This document shows, piece by piece, positions 34,546-42,331 of a stretch of 53,003 nucleotides of DNA. The stretch's first letter is position 1. Each line of letters starts with the position of its first letter. Source of the DNA: Candidatus Chloroploca mongolica (GTDB taxonomy: Bacteria > Chloroflexota > Chloroflexia > Chloroflexales > Chloroflexaceae); NCBI RefSeq assembly GCF_004762035.2, contig NZ_SIJK02000013.1:1-53003 (forward strand), given 5' to 3'. The position numbers and the translations under genes were made by a program. The notes under the pieces are model-generated. The model was not told the DNA's origin. It searched no databases and saw nothing but the letters and a program-made list of their open reading frames with translations.

Positions 34546-36339
34546 AAGTAACCCTTCGAGGCGCTCGATATACCCTTCCATCACTGCAAAAGTCTGCTCA
34601 ACGGGTTCCGCACTGCTCATGTCTACCCCGGCGTGACGCAGGGTATCGAGTGGGTAGCGTGAACTCCCTGCTGTCAGAAAATCACGGTAGCGCTCGACAG
34701 CCCCCTCGTGCTGCGCCAGGACACCCTCGGCAAGGGCGTGGGCACCTGAAATGCCCGTTGCATACTGATAGACATAAAAATTGGCATACAAGTGCGTCGA
34801 GAATTGCATCCAGGTTGACCCGACGCGTTCACGATCCACGACGACCTCGTCGCCATATCCTTCGGCAAAAAGATCGGCCATCAGATTGATCAGGTCATCG
34901 GCGGTGAGCGCCTGCCCCGCCTCGATGCGCTCGTGGATCGCCAGTTCAAAGCGGGCCAGGGTCGGCATGATGAAGAAGTAGCGATGGAAATTCGCCATCG
35001 CCTCTTCGAGTAGCGTAATCTGCTCGTCGCGGCTGGTCAGACGTTCAAGCAGGTGTTTGCGTACCAGGGCTTGATTGAAATTCGAGGCGACTTCGGCGAG
35101 AAAGAGCCCGTAGTTGCTATAGACGTAGGGCTGGGTGCTACGGGTATAGTACGAGTGCATCGAGTGCCCGAGCTCGTGGGCCAGCGTACTGAGCCCAAAA
35201 ATATCGTCGTTGTACGACATCATAATGAAGGGATGTGTCCCTGGCGAGCCCATCGAGAAGGCTCCGGCCCGTTTGCCTCGGTTGGGATAGACATCAACCC
35301 AGCGTTGCTCGACGAGGCCCCGCCGCATCGTGCTCACATACTGCTCGCCAAGTGGGGCCATGCCTTCACAGATCCAGGTCACGGCTTGATCATAGGGTAC
35401 CTTGAGTGGCTGTTGGGTCAGAGGTGCCTTGCTGTCATAGACATGCAACGGTTGCCCACCAAGCACACGTCGGCGGAGACGCCAGTAGCGGTGCCAGGTC
35501 GGCAGATGCCGTTTGAAGGTCGCAATCAACTGGTGAAAGACCTCAAGCGGAATGTGGTTGGGCGTGAGCGCCGCATCAAGTGCCGAACGATAGCCGCGGG
35601 CGCGGGCATTGAAGACATTGCGGCGCACCTCGGTGGCGAGACAGGCGGCCATCGTATTCTTGAGCGCCAGATGCGCATCGGCATAGTTCTGCCATGCACT
35701 CTTGCGCACCGCCGGATCGATATGGGTCACCAGCGCATTGATATTGCCCTGGGCAATCTCGTAGGTCTCGCCTGTCTGGTCGCGCGCAGGTTCAAACCTC
35801 AGATCGGCATTGGTCAGGATGCCATGGATGGTTGCGGCGGCATCAAAGGGTTCACTGGCCTGGCGCAACAGCGCTTCGACCTCAGCCGAGCGCACATAGG
35901 GTTCACGCCGACTCAGCCGGTCGAAGTGATGCGCAAAGATCGCCAGGCGCGGCTCTTGCTCGACCCACTGCTGCAGGGTGGTGGCACCAAGTGCGAGCAA
36001 TTCGGGTTCAGTAAATGCGGTCGCTGACCCCAGGCGTACCAGGGTTGCTGCCGTACGATCGACTCGTGCTTTGGCCGCCTGATCAAGCGTATTAACCGCA
36101 TAAAACATGCGCGCATAGACCGTCACCTTGCCACTCAGGCGCAGGACGCGCTCGGCGAGTTCAAGGTAATCGGCTACCACCGCAGGCCCTTCAGCAAAGC
36201 GGCCCTGAAAGGCCTGCAATACCTCAATGTGACCAGTCACTTCATCAAGTGCCGCTTGCCACGCTGTATCATCACCAAACACACTCTGGGTATCCCACGT
36301 ATACGCGACAGGAAGAGCACTACGTTCCACAAGACTCAT
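34525..36339 (-). CDS. pepF: Oligoendopeptidase F (M3 family)
   Basis: 604 residues from ATG 36339 (AAGGA eight bases upstream). Cytoplasmic zinc metallopeptidase that cuts oligopeptides of roughly 7-17 residues. The zinc site is [13 protein letters not shown] near residue 390 with the downstream Glu in [13 protein letters not shown]. Also seen: the M3 N-terminal helical domain ([15 protein letters not shown]) and the C-terminal [37 protein letters not shown]. Length is normal. Single gene; the last six codons are part of the terminator stem shared with the opposite gene. Confidence 0.95.
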   Translation of the reverse strand: MSLVERSALPVAYTWDTQSVFGDDTAWQAALDEVTGHIEVLQAFQGRFAEGPAVVADYLELAERVLRLSGKVTVYARMFYAVNTLDQAAKARVDRTAATLVRLGSATAFTEPELLALGATTLQQWVEQEPRLAIFAHHFDRLSRREPYVRSAEVEALLRQASEPFDAAATIHGILTNADLRFEPARDQTGETYEIAQGNINALVTHIDPAVRKSAWQNYADAHLALKNTMAACLATEVRRNVFNARARGYRSALDAALTPNHIPLEVFHQLIATFKRHLPTWHRYWRLRRRVLGGQPLHVYDSKAPLTQQPLKVPYDQAVTWICEGMAPLGEQYVSTMRRGLVEQRWVDVYPNRGKRAGAFSMGSPGTHPFIMMSYNDDIFGLSTLAHELGHSMHSYYTRSTQPYVYSNYGLFLAEVASNFNQALVRKHLLERLTSRDEQITLLEEAMANFHRYFFIMPTLARFELAIHERIEAGQALTADDLINLMADLFAEGYGDEVVVDRERVGSTWMQFSTHLYANFYVYQYATGISGAHALAEGVLAQHEGAVERYRDFLTAGSSRYPLDTLRHAGVDMSSAEPVEQTFAVMEGYIERLEGLLVPLEKS

Positions 36340-36602
36340 ACAAAAGTTCCTTTCAACTCCCGCTTCCCCCACCGGTCACCATTGCGACACGCCCTGTCAT
36401 GGTCGCAGTTCCTTTGATAGCCTGTGACATTTGTCTAAGTATATAGCACATTCTAAAACCCTTGTTTGTGCTGGTGAAAACGGCAGCGAAGCTGGCCGTT
36501 TTCACCAGCACAAGCGAGATTCTTGGGGGCCGTAGGCCCTCAGAAGAAACCTGGGTTGTTAGGGCGTCAGCCCTAAATCTCATACATTTGGGGCGTAGCC
36601 CC
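36340..36602. other. 263-base intergenic region with stacked hairpins
   Basis: No gene seen. From left to right: pepF upstream region, the long palindrome 36466-36513, then three mini-hairpins, GGGCC-GTA-GGCCC (36527-36539), TTAGGGC-GTCA-GCCCTAA (36559-36576) and GGGGC-GTA-GCCCC (36590-36602), the last one abutting the trmJ-like stop codon. Confidence 0.75.
36466..36513. repeat. Dispersed palindromic repeat, copy with GCGAGATTC flank
   Basis: Arms TTGTGCTGGTGAAAACGG and its reverse complement, apex CAGC-GAA-GCTG with one base missing in the left arm. The outer flanks AAAACCCTTG and ACAAGCGAGATTC are shared with the copy at 41537-41587, so the repeated unit is longer than the hairpin. It may end trmJ transcription, but it is also a repeat. 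Confidence 0.8.
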
Positions 36603-37313
36603 CTACCTACGCCGTAAGGCAATGAGTACCTCACGGAAGAGCGCCGTCAGCAGGGCAAGTTCATGACGCTCTGGTTGAGCGCGGGTGATGAGATTGCGGA
36701 GCCGCCGCAGTGTCGTTGCCCCGTCGCCCGATTTGATAAAGCCAACCGTTGCGACCAACTCGCTCAAGACGGCGGCAAAGCGTTCGCGTTCGGCAAGCGT
36801 GGCTGGTTTGCGCATGCGTTCAGGCATTGCAACAGATTCATCTCTGGCCATACGCAATTCGTAGAGAATGAGCATAACAGCCTGCGCCAGATTGAGCGAT
36901 GGGTAGCCTGGTTCCGTCGGCAGACTGACCACGCAATCGCAACGGTCAAGGGCCTCGTTGTCGAGCCCGTGATCTTCGGGGCCAAAGAGAAGGGCGACTG
37001 GCCCGGCAGTTGCGTTGCGCACCACGAGCTCACGGGCAAAAGGGCGCAGATCATGCCGCATCACCCTCCCAGGGTGACTGCGTTCGCTTGTTCCGACGAC
37101 AAACCGCGCTTCGGCGAGGGCCACGGCGAGATCCGCCTCATACCGGATGCGCGCAACAAATGCCTCACTCCGATGGGCAATGCCGAGCAGGTCAGCTTCG
37201 ACGAAGGGGGTTGGTTCAACCAGGCGTAGCTCGGCAAAGCCAAAATTGAGCATCGCCCGCACAACGGCCCCAATATTGCGCACATCCTGTGGGCGCTGCA
37301 AGACAATGATCAT
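36603..37313 (-). CDS. TrmJ/TrmH-family (SpoU) RNA methyltransferase
   Basis: 236 residues. Trefoil-knot methyltransferase: motif 1 QRPQDVRNIGAVVRAMLNFGF, motif 2 VALLFGPEDHGLDNEAL, motif 3 VSLPTEPGYPSLNLAQAVMLILYEL. The C-terminal helical extension with a TrmJ-like arrangement (about 155-236) suggests 2'-O-methylation of position 32 in tRNA. The exact target is not certain. It begins four bases after the stop of the AlbA_2 protein gene, so the two form an operon. Confidence 0.88.
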   Translation of the reverse strand: MIIVLQRPQDVRNIGAVVRAMLNFGFAELRLVEPTPFVEADLLGIAHRSEAFVARIRYEADLAVALAEARFVVGTSERSHPGRVMRHDLRPFARELVVRNATAGPVALLFGPEDHGLDNEALDRCDCVVSLPTEPGYPSLNLAQAVMLILYELRMARDESVAMPERMRKPATLAERERFAAVLSELVATVGFIKSGDGATTLRRLRNLITRAQPERHELALLTALFREVLIALRRR

Positions 37314-37317
37314 CGGC

Positions 37318-38727
37318 TTATTTCAGAATATAGTAGGTCGCCCGTTTGTCGCCGACCTTCAACAAGAGCCCACGGTCAACCAGGTCAGCCAGGTCGCGGC
37401 GGATCGTCTCGGGGCTGACCTCGGCATACTGCTCTTGCAGATCGCGGTTGGTGATGCGATGCTCGGCGGCCAGATGCATCAACGCGGCAATCTGGCGCTC
37501 GTTGAGCCCGAGGCGCACCCATTCGCGGGTATCAAAGCCGTCTGGCCCGTAGGCCTCAAGCGGTTGACCCTGAAGGCTAACGAGAAAACCGGCCGCCGTT
37601 TCGCGGAAGACCGGCGGCGGCAGATTGGCCTCGGCCATCTGGCGCAACATACGATCAATGCCATAGCCGAGGCGCTCGATCATGCCATAATCAGCCAGTA
37701 CCTGCACCAGACTCTCGTTGCGTGAGTAGCGTTCTTCGACCAGATTGTGCAGCGTCACATGGCCGGGCAGGCGCCCTGGTGAGTAGACCTCAAGCCGGTC
37801 GCTAAAGAGTGAGACCCGGATGCCCTCGCCGCGCACACTGTAATCACGATGGGCCACAGCATTGACCAGCGCCTCACGCACCGCACCCGGCGGGAATTGC
37901 GTCCAATCCTGGCGTTCAAAGCCGGCCATCCGGCTCCCTTTACGGATATGTTCGCTCAGCCACCGTTCAGCGCGTCTAATCATCTCAACAAGTGGCGCAC
38001 GAATATCTTCACGCTCAAAAACATCGGCCATATCGTAGCCACGGTAATGCACAAGCGTCATTTCAGCCTGGGGATACCGAGCCTCGACACGTCGGGCAAA
38101 GAGCAGGAACCCGGCATTGGTCGGCTGCCACGTCGGATGCGCCTCAGACAGGGGTTGCATCGGCACGACAGCCCCACGCCGGTAGAGCAAGCCGAGCGCC
38201 TCCTCGGTGGCATCAAGCCCCACCCGTCGGGCATAGGCCTCGATGCTAACCGGATCAAGCTCGTCAAGCGTTGCCCCGTCGGGCACCGAGCGTTCCCAGC
38301 TTACCTCGCCGCGCTCGAGCAACAGGCGCCGCAGGGCATCCGGGGCGAGCGGCTGATTCGTGGCACCTTCGCGGCGCACATACTTGCCGTGCAGCGCATA
38401 AACTTGCGAAAGGCCCGCAGGCACCGTGAGGATCAGCAGGTGCTTGCCGTCGTGCTGTACCTCGCGGGGCAACGGCAAAATCAAGGGTGGTGTACAGGCG
38501 AGCGCCGCGTCGAGCAACAACTCGCGGGCAGCGAGAGCATCAGTGAGCCCTTCAACCTTGGCCCGGATGCGCCCGCTCACGCCAAGCACCAGCGTCCCAC
38601 CAGTGTTATTCGCAAAGGCCACGAGGATCTCGGCCACCTCATCAACACGCGCCCGTTCACGCGCAAAGGCCACGTGCGGCCCTTCGCCTGCGGCCAGGAT
38701 CATGGTCAGTTCAGGTAATACTTGCAT
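37318..38727 (-). CDS. AlbA_2 (Schlafen-like) domain protein, RecG-like putative regulator
   Basis: 469 residues from ATG 38727; the frame extends 34 codons further but crosses the promoter. N-terminal AlbA_2/Schlafen-AAA-like domain about 15-135 (EILVAFANNTGGTLVLGVSG, GKHLLILTVPAG, YVRREGATNQP), a middle ATPase-like GHKL-resembling region with FPPGAVREALVNAVAHRDYSVRGEGIRVSLFSDRLEVYSPG, and a C-terminal winged helix (LMHLAAEHRITNRDLQEQYAEVSPETIRRDLADL). Proteins of this plan are annotated as ATP-dependent DNA helicase RecG-like or transcriptional regulators; no helicase motifs are present. Minus-strand TATACT at 38752-38757 is a likely -10 box. Confidence 0.87.
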   Translation of the reverse strand: MQVLPELTMILAAGEGPHVAFARERARVDEVAEILVAFANNTGGTLVLGVSGRIRAKVEGLTDALAARELLLDAALACTPPLILPLPREVQHDGKHLLILTVPAGLSQVYALHGKYVRREGATNQPLAPDALRRLLLERGEVSWERSVPDGATLDELDPVSIEAYARRVGLDATEEALGLLYRRGAVVPMQPLSEAHPTWQPTNAGFLLFARRVEARYPQAEMTLVHYRGYDMADVFEREDIRAPLVEMIRRAERWLSEHIRKGSRMAGFERQDWTQFPPGAVREALVNAVAHRDYSVRGEGIRVSLFSDRLEVYSPGRLPGHVTLHNLVEERYSRNESLVQVLADYGMIERLGYGIDRMLRQMAEANLPPPVFRETAAGFLVSLQGQPLEAYGPDGFDTREWVRLGLNERQIAALMHLAAEHRITNRDLQEQYAEVSPETIRRDLADLVDRGLLLKVGDKRATYYILK

Positions 38728-38788
38728 AAAACGCACACTTGAGCTATGCTTAGTATATATTGTAGCATACATGTGAGGAGTTTGGCGA

Positions 38789-39394
38789 ATGCCTGATGCA
38801 CGTACCCACGATCTGATTACTGTTGCCACCGGCGCGGTGATGACACCGGTGGTGTATGGCTATCTGAGCGAAGCGATGCAACGAGGGCATGCCGATGCGG
38901 TTACGCTGACCCTCTGGCTTGTCGGGTCGCATCTCGTTTCGGGCATCCTCTTTTCACCAGATCTTGATCTTGATTCGAAAATTGATAATCGTTGGGGTGT
39001 TTTCTACTGGATCTGGCGTCCGTATATGCGTATCATCCCTCATCGCCACTTCTTTAGCCATAGTCTGATTTTTTCTCCGCTCCTCCGTCTTGCCTATTTC
39101 TATCTGGTGGTGACTTTGCTCCTCTTTTTTTGGGTTTGGGTGATGGCACAACTGGGTCTCGTTGTGCCCGATTATCACATGCAGTTGTACCAGTATATGC
39201 GTGCCTGGCTGAGTGCCAACCCCGAGGTCAGCATTGCCGTCTTGTTGGGTTTTTGCACGGGCAGCGCGGCGCATACCATTGCTGATTGGAGTGTCACCAA
39301 CGGGCAGCGGTTCCTCCGGATCTTTGGCATTCGCATCACGCGCAGCTATCGTGGACACGACGGCTCCATCCATCAGCGTCGCGTGCGTTGGTAG
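38789..39394 (+). CDS. DUF2227 putative metal-binding membrane protein
   Basis: 201 residues from ATG 38789 (GAGGAG upstream). Family features: N-terminal DARTHDLIT, LFSPDLDLDSKIDNRWG, IPHRHFFSHSLIFSPLLRLAYF and, near the C-terminus, GSAAHTIADW. The clustered His and Asp residues resemble the metal site of membrane-bound LexA-binding/YdjM-like hydrolases. Three to four hydrophobic segments. Function not known. Divergent from the AlbA_2 gene, followed by a perfect palindrome. Confidence 0.85.
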   Translation: MPDARTHDLITVATGAVMTPVVYGYLSEAMQRGHADAVTLTLWLVGSHLVSGILFSPDLDLDSKIDNRWGVFYWIWRPYMRIIPHRHFFSHSLIFSPLLRLAYFYLVVTLLLFFWVWVMAQLGLVVPDYHMQLYQYMRAWLSANPEVSIAVLLGFCTGSAAHTIADWSVTNGQRFLRIFGIRITRSYRGHDGSIHQRRVRW

Positions 39395-39400
39395 GTTGGA

Positions 39401-39439
39401 ATGGCGGTTGTGGGCGGCTTTGCCGCCCACAACCGCCAT
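39401..39439. terminator. Perfect 18-bp palindrome after the DUF2227 gene
   Basis: Arms ATGGCGGTTGTGGGCGGC with loop TTT, seven bases after the stop. No T run. Confidence 0.85.
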
Positions 39440-39474
39440 GGGAGGTGGGGCAGATGCACGGACGCATGCCCAGA

Positions 39475-39503
39475 TTGCTCCCTGGCACGATCTGTGGTAC
39501 ACT
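39475..39503 (+). promoter_or_regulatory. Promoter of the ParB-like gene
   Basis: TTGCTC (39475-39480), 17-base spacer ending in TGG, TACACT (39498-39503). Start near 39510, leader of about 38 bases. Confidence 0.6.
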
Positions 39504-39548
39504 TGTGCGTCTTATGGGAACACTTTGCAGTGAGAAGGCCAGGAGGGT

Positions 39549-40610
39549 ATGCAACTCCTCTATCTTGATCCGCAACAACTTGAACTCGATCCTGAGGGCG
39601 TCCGTGAAGATCCGGGTGATATTGCTGGTCTCGCCGCAACGATTGCCGACCGTGGTCTGCTGCAACCGCTTGGTGTGGTCGCAATTGGTACCGGACGGTA
39701 TCGGGTTGTCTATGGTGGCCGTCGCCGTGCGGCAGCGGTGCAGCTCGGGCTCGAACGAGTCCCATGCATCGTACTGGATGCCGATGATCCTGATCTCTTG
39801 CTGCGCCAGTTGATCGAAAATGTGCAGCGCCAGGATCTGAATGATCTTGAACAGGCACGTGCCTATGCGCGTTTGCGTGCCCATCTGATCGAGCAGCATG
39901 GCAAACAACCCGAAGGTGAACTGGATGAGGCCGTGGGCAAACTCGTTGGTATGACGGGTCGCACGGTTCGCCGCTATCTCGGTTTGCTCGAATTGCCTGA
40001 AGAAGTCCAGTTGATGGTACGCCGTGGTGAGTTGAATGTCACGCAAGCCCAGCATCTCCGCCGGGTGCCGAGTCCGAAAACCCAGCTTGAACTGGCCCGC
40101 TTTGCCGCCGATGAAGGCATGTCGGCGTCTGAGTTGAGCCGTCTGACCGCCTATTTTGCGGCCAATCCTAACCTGACGCTTGAAACGGCGTTGCAGGCCC
40201 TCGAGGCTGGCGAGCAATTGCGTACGACACCTTCACCTGCCGAGCATGGAAGTGCCGGAGGCCCGCTCGCCAAAACGAGTGGGGTTGTCCTGGAGGAGGT
40301 CGAACGTGACGCCGATCTCTGGGACGATGACGAAGCTAACGACGATGACCAGTATCTACGGGTCGAAGAAGAGACCGTCGAGAATCAGCCCAAAAATAAA
40401 GCGCGCGTCTTTCGCATTCGCTCGCTTGACCAGATGGTCGACGAGACTGATCGCCTTTCACGCGCCTATGTTGAGGGCGATCTCAACAAGTGGGTCGAGC
40501 ACGACGATGGTGCACCCTTCAAGCTCCGACTCCTCTTGAAGCAACTCGAAAGCCTCAGTCGTGGGCTGCGTGAACTGGCCCATCAACGCGGTTGGCCCAC
40601 CGAAGAATAA
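39549..40610 (+). CDS. ParB/Spo0J-family protein
   Basis: 353 residues from ATG 39549 with AGGAGG just upstream. N-terminal CTPase/nuclease-like domain 1-95 (box II-like YGGRRRAAAVQLGL, where most ParBs have GERR; then LIENVQRQDLNDLEQARAY), helix-turn-helix domain about 110-200 (AVGKLVGMTGRTVRRYLGLLELP, ELNVTQAQHL), then a long acidic linker (DADLWDDDEANDDD near 258-270) and a basic/helical C-terminal region. There is no parA next to it, and it lacks the usual position near gidB or oriC genes. It may be a secondary ParB or a transcriptional regulator of the Noc type. Confidence 0.88.
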   Translation: MQLLYLDPQQLELDPEGVREDPGDIAGLAATIADRGLLQPLGVVAIGTGRYRVVYGGRRRAAAVQLGLERVPCIVLDADDPDLLLRQLIENVQRQDLNDLEQARAYARLRAHLIEQHGKQPEGELDEAVGKLVGMTGRTVRRYLGLLELPEEVQLMVRRGELNVTQAQHLRRVPSPKTQLELARFAADEGMSASELSRLTAYFAANPNLTLETALQALEAGEQLRTTPSPAEHGSAGGPLAKTSGVVLEEVERDADLWDDDEANDDDQYLRVEEETVENQPKNKARVFRIRSLDQMVDETDRLSRAYVEGDLNKWVEHDDGAPFKLRLLLKQLESLSRGLRELAHQRGWPTEE

Positions 40611-40630
40611 GCTCCTCGCTCTCAAAAAAC

Positions 40631-40675
40631 GTGATGCGCGGCGAGGCCAGCTTTGCTGGCCTCGCCGCGCATCAC
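40631..40675. terminator. Perfect 21-bp palindrome between parB-like gene and csoR
   Basis: Arms GTGATGCGCGGCGAGGCCAG plus C, loop TTT, apex GCCAGC-TTT-GCTGGC. Lies in the convergent gap and can end both genes. Confidence 0.88.
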
Positions 40676-40682
40676 CCGAGCA

Positions 40683-40967
40683 TTACTTTGCGCCCTGAAA
40701 GAGTGCGATCAACTCGGCAATCGTTTGCTCTTGTGGTACCTCGCTATCGCCGAGGCACCCCTGGGCATAACACTGGAGCACTACACTGCTCACGCTCGCG
40801 AGCGCCGACTTGACTGCCGCCACCTGAGTGACAATCTCGCGGCAGTCACGGCCAGCCTCGACCATCCGTTGGACACCACGCACCTGGCCCTCAATCTTGC
40901 GCAGGCGCAACAGAACGTCATCACGCCGAGGGTCACTAAGGGTATGTACGTGATCCTGATCGGCCAT
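40683..40967 (-). CDS. CsoR/RcnR-family repressor, CstR-like
   Basis: 94 residues, all-alpha DUF156 fold (LLRLRKIEGQVRGVQRMVEAGRDCREIVTQVAAVKSALASV). In copper-sensing CsoR the ligands are Cys, His and Cys, with the His 25 residues after the first Cys. Here Cys42 and Cys71 keep the 29-residue spacing but the His place is Tyr67; an extra Cys66 precedes it. Two cysteines without the histidine is the pattern of persulfide-sensing CstR-type members. It is downstream of trxA on the same strand, and the trxA promoter carries a CsoR-like operator, so it probably represses its own operon. Confidence 0.85.
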   Translation of the reverse strand: MADQDHVHTLSDPRRDDVLLRLRKIEGQVRGVQRMVEAGRDCREIVTQVAAVKSALASVSSVVLQCYAQGCLGDSEVPQEQTIAELIALFQGAK

Positions 40968-41061
40968 AATAGTCTCTCTCGATCTGAGATAGAAACGAAA
41001 TATCTTACTTATTCCGATCTACATGCGCAGATTGACATGCAACCTTGACTATCGACATCAA

Positions 41062-41388
41062 TCAGGCGAGAATTTTATCGAAGGCCTCGCGATAGCGAGC
41101 CTCGGGCTGTGAACCAACCATCCGCCCGATCTCAAGGCCATCCTTGAAGATTATAAGGGTCGGAATGCCCTGAATACCCAGCTTGCTGGCATTCTGAACC
41201 TCTTCATCGGTATTGACCTTGGCAATCGTCAGGCGTCCCTCGTACTCACCGGCCAGTTTATCAAGGATTGGCCCGATCACGCGACACGGCCCACACCAGG
41301 GTGCCCAGAAATCAACGACAACCGGCGTCTCAGCCTGCAAGACCTGCTGCGCAAAATTAGCATCCGTGACCACGATTGGCTTTGCCAT
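41062..41388 (-). CDS. trxA: Thioredoxin
   Basis: 108 residues from ATG 41388 (GAGAGGA upstream), the normal thioredoxin length; upstream in-frame sequence lies over the promoter and operator. Active site WCGPC at 31-35, FWAPWC context, buried Asp26, cis-proline loop GIQGIPTLIIF. General cytoplasmic disulfide reductase. The linkage with a CstR-like repressor points to a copy induced by reactive sulfur or other thiol stress rather than the only housekeeping thioredoxin. csoR follows after 94 bases. Confidence 0.95.
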   Translation of the reverse strand: MAKPIVVTDANFAQQVLQAETPVVVDFWAPWCGPCRVIGPILDKLAGEYEGRLTIAKVNTDEEVQNASKLGIQGIPTLIIFKDGLEIGRMVGSQPEARYREAFDKILA

Positions 41389-41454
41389 TAGAATTCCTCT
41401 CAAAGACGGGCCATCCCGACCCGCAATATAGCTTTCATAAAGTATCCTTCGGGG

Positions 41455-41469
41455 TACCCCCCTGGGGTA
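41455..41469. promoter_or_regulatory. CsoR/CstR-type operator at the trxA start site
   Basis: TACCCC-CCT-GGGGTA: six-base perfect arms around three bases, the G/C-tract form bound by CsoR-family proteins. It lies just downstream of the -10 box, over the expected transcription start, a position suited to repression. Confidence 0.75.
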
Positions 41470-41470
41470 T

Positions 41471-41499
41471 AGTATACCCGGAGCCTTTTCTCTTGTCAA
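41471..41499 (-). promoter_or_regulatory. Promoter of trxA-csoR
   Basis: Minus-strand TTGACA (41494-41499), 17-base spacer, TATACT (41471-41476), followed directly by the operator at 41455-41469. Confidence 0.85.
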
Positions 41500-41536
41500 G
41501 TCATGAACTTTAGGCCTGGCGACCTAAAAACCCTTG

Positions 41537-41587
41537 CTTGTACTGGCGAAAACGGTCAGCGAAGTTGGCCGTTTTCGCCAGCACAAG
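41537..41587. repeat. Dispersed palindromic repeat, second flanked copy
   Basis: Arms CTTGTACTGGCGAAAACGG and near reverse complement, apex TCAGC-GAA-GTTGG with compensating wobbles. Shares AAAACCCTTG and ACAAGCGAGATTC flanks with the copy at 36466-36513. Lies between trxA (leftward) and the hydrolase gene (rightward), upstream of both, so it is not acting as a 3' terminator of either. Confidence 0.8.
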
Positions 41588-41625
41588 CGAGATTCCTGGG
41601 TGCCGCAGGTCCCACCCAAGCACCC

Positions 41626-41650
41626 ATGGCCCTCAGCCGCTGAGGGCCAT
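41626..41650. repeat. Hairpin ATGGCCCTCAG-CCG-CTGAGGGCCAT
   Basis: Perfect 11-base arms ending two bases before a TATACT box (41653-41658) that may be the -10 of the hydrolase gene. Confidence 0.7.
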
Positions 41651-41695
41651 GTTATACTATCCTCACATACCATGAACCAACGTGAGGTGCTGCCA

Positions 41696-42319
41696 ATGGT
41701 GCCATTGCTTGTTCGTACCTGTGAAGTTGGCCCCTGGCCGATGAATGCATATGCCTTGGTCTGCCCGCAGACTGGTGCGAGTGCCCTGGTTGATCCCGGG
41801 GCCGACCCTGAACGCTTGCTGGCGCTGCTGCAGGGTACGCAACCAGTCGCGCTGATTTTGACCCATACCCATCGTGATCATATCGGCGCACTAGAAGAGA
41901 TGCGTGCCCTCCTGCACGTTCCTCTTTCTGCCCACCCTGGCCCGCACGCCAACGATCTGCACCTCGAACTCGATGCGCACCTGCATCACGATGCGACGCT
42001 GAACATTGGTGAAGGCCAGGTGCGTATCTATGCCACCCCCGGCCACTGCGCCGATCAGGTGAGCCTCGCTGTTATTGGTGGCGAAGCGATCCTGGTTGGT
42101 GATACCCTCTTTGCCGGTGGCCCGGGACGTACCTGGTCAGCCGGAGATTTTCAGACTTCGCTTGCGACCCTTCGTACCGTTGTATTGCCCTGGCCTGATA
42201 CGGCGCACTGCTATCCCGGCCATGGCCCCGCGTTTCGTCTCGGCGAAGTTCGCCCGCTGATCGAGCAATTTCTCGCTCGACAACGCCCCGCCGATTTTTA
42301 CGGCCATGCTGAATGGTGA
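41696..42319 (+). CDS. Metallo-beta-lactamase-fold hydrolase (glyoxalase II-like)
   Basis: 207 residues from ATG 41696, preceded by GAGG eight bases upstream; ATG 41672 in the same frame lacks a ribosome site. Zinc motif LTHTHRDHIGAL (HxHxDH) near residue 58, then the third His in ATPGHCADQVSL, Asp in LVGDTLFAGGPGRTW and final His in CYPGHGPAF. Small stand-alone enzymes of this kind hydrolyse thioesters or act on sulfur compounds. The ETHE1 type would fit the nearby sulfur-type regulator, but the sequence does not settle this. The glycogen synthase gene follows 12 bases later. Confidence 0.87.
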   Translation: MVPLLVRTCEVGPWPMNAYALVCPQTGASALVDPGADPERLLALLQGTQPVALILTHTHRDHIGALEEMRALLHVPLSAHPGPHANDLHLELDAHLHHDATLNIGEGQVRIYATPGHCADQVSLAVIGGEAILVGDTLFAGGPGRTWSAGDFQTSLATLRTVVLPWPDTAHCYPGHGPAFRLGEVRPLIEQFLARQRPADFYGHAEW

Positions 42320-42331
42320 CATGGAGTAGTT

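Noticed and set aside
39549-40610. Replication-origin-linked parAB locus
   Set aside because: The ParB-like gene has no parA, gidB or dnaA neighbour, and no clear parS palindrome was seen nearby.
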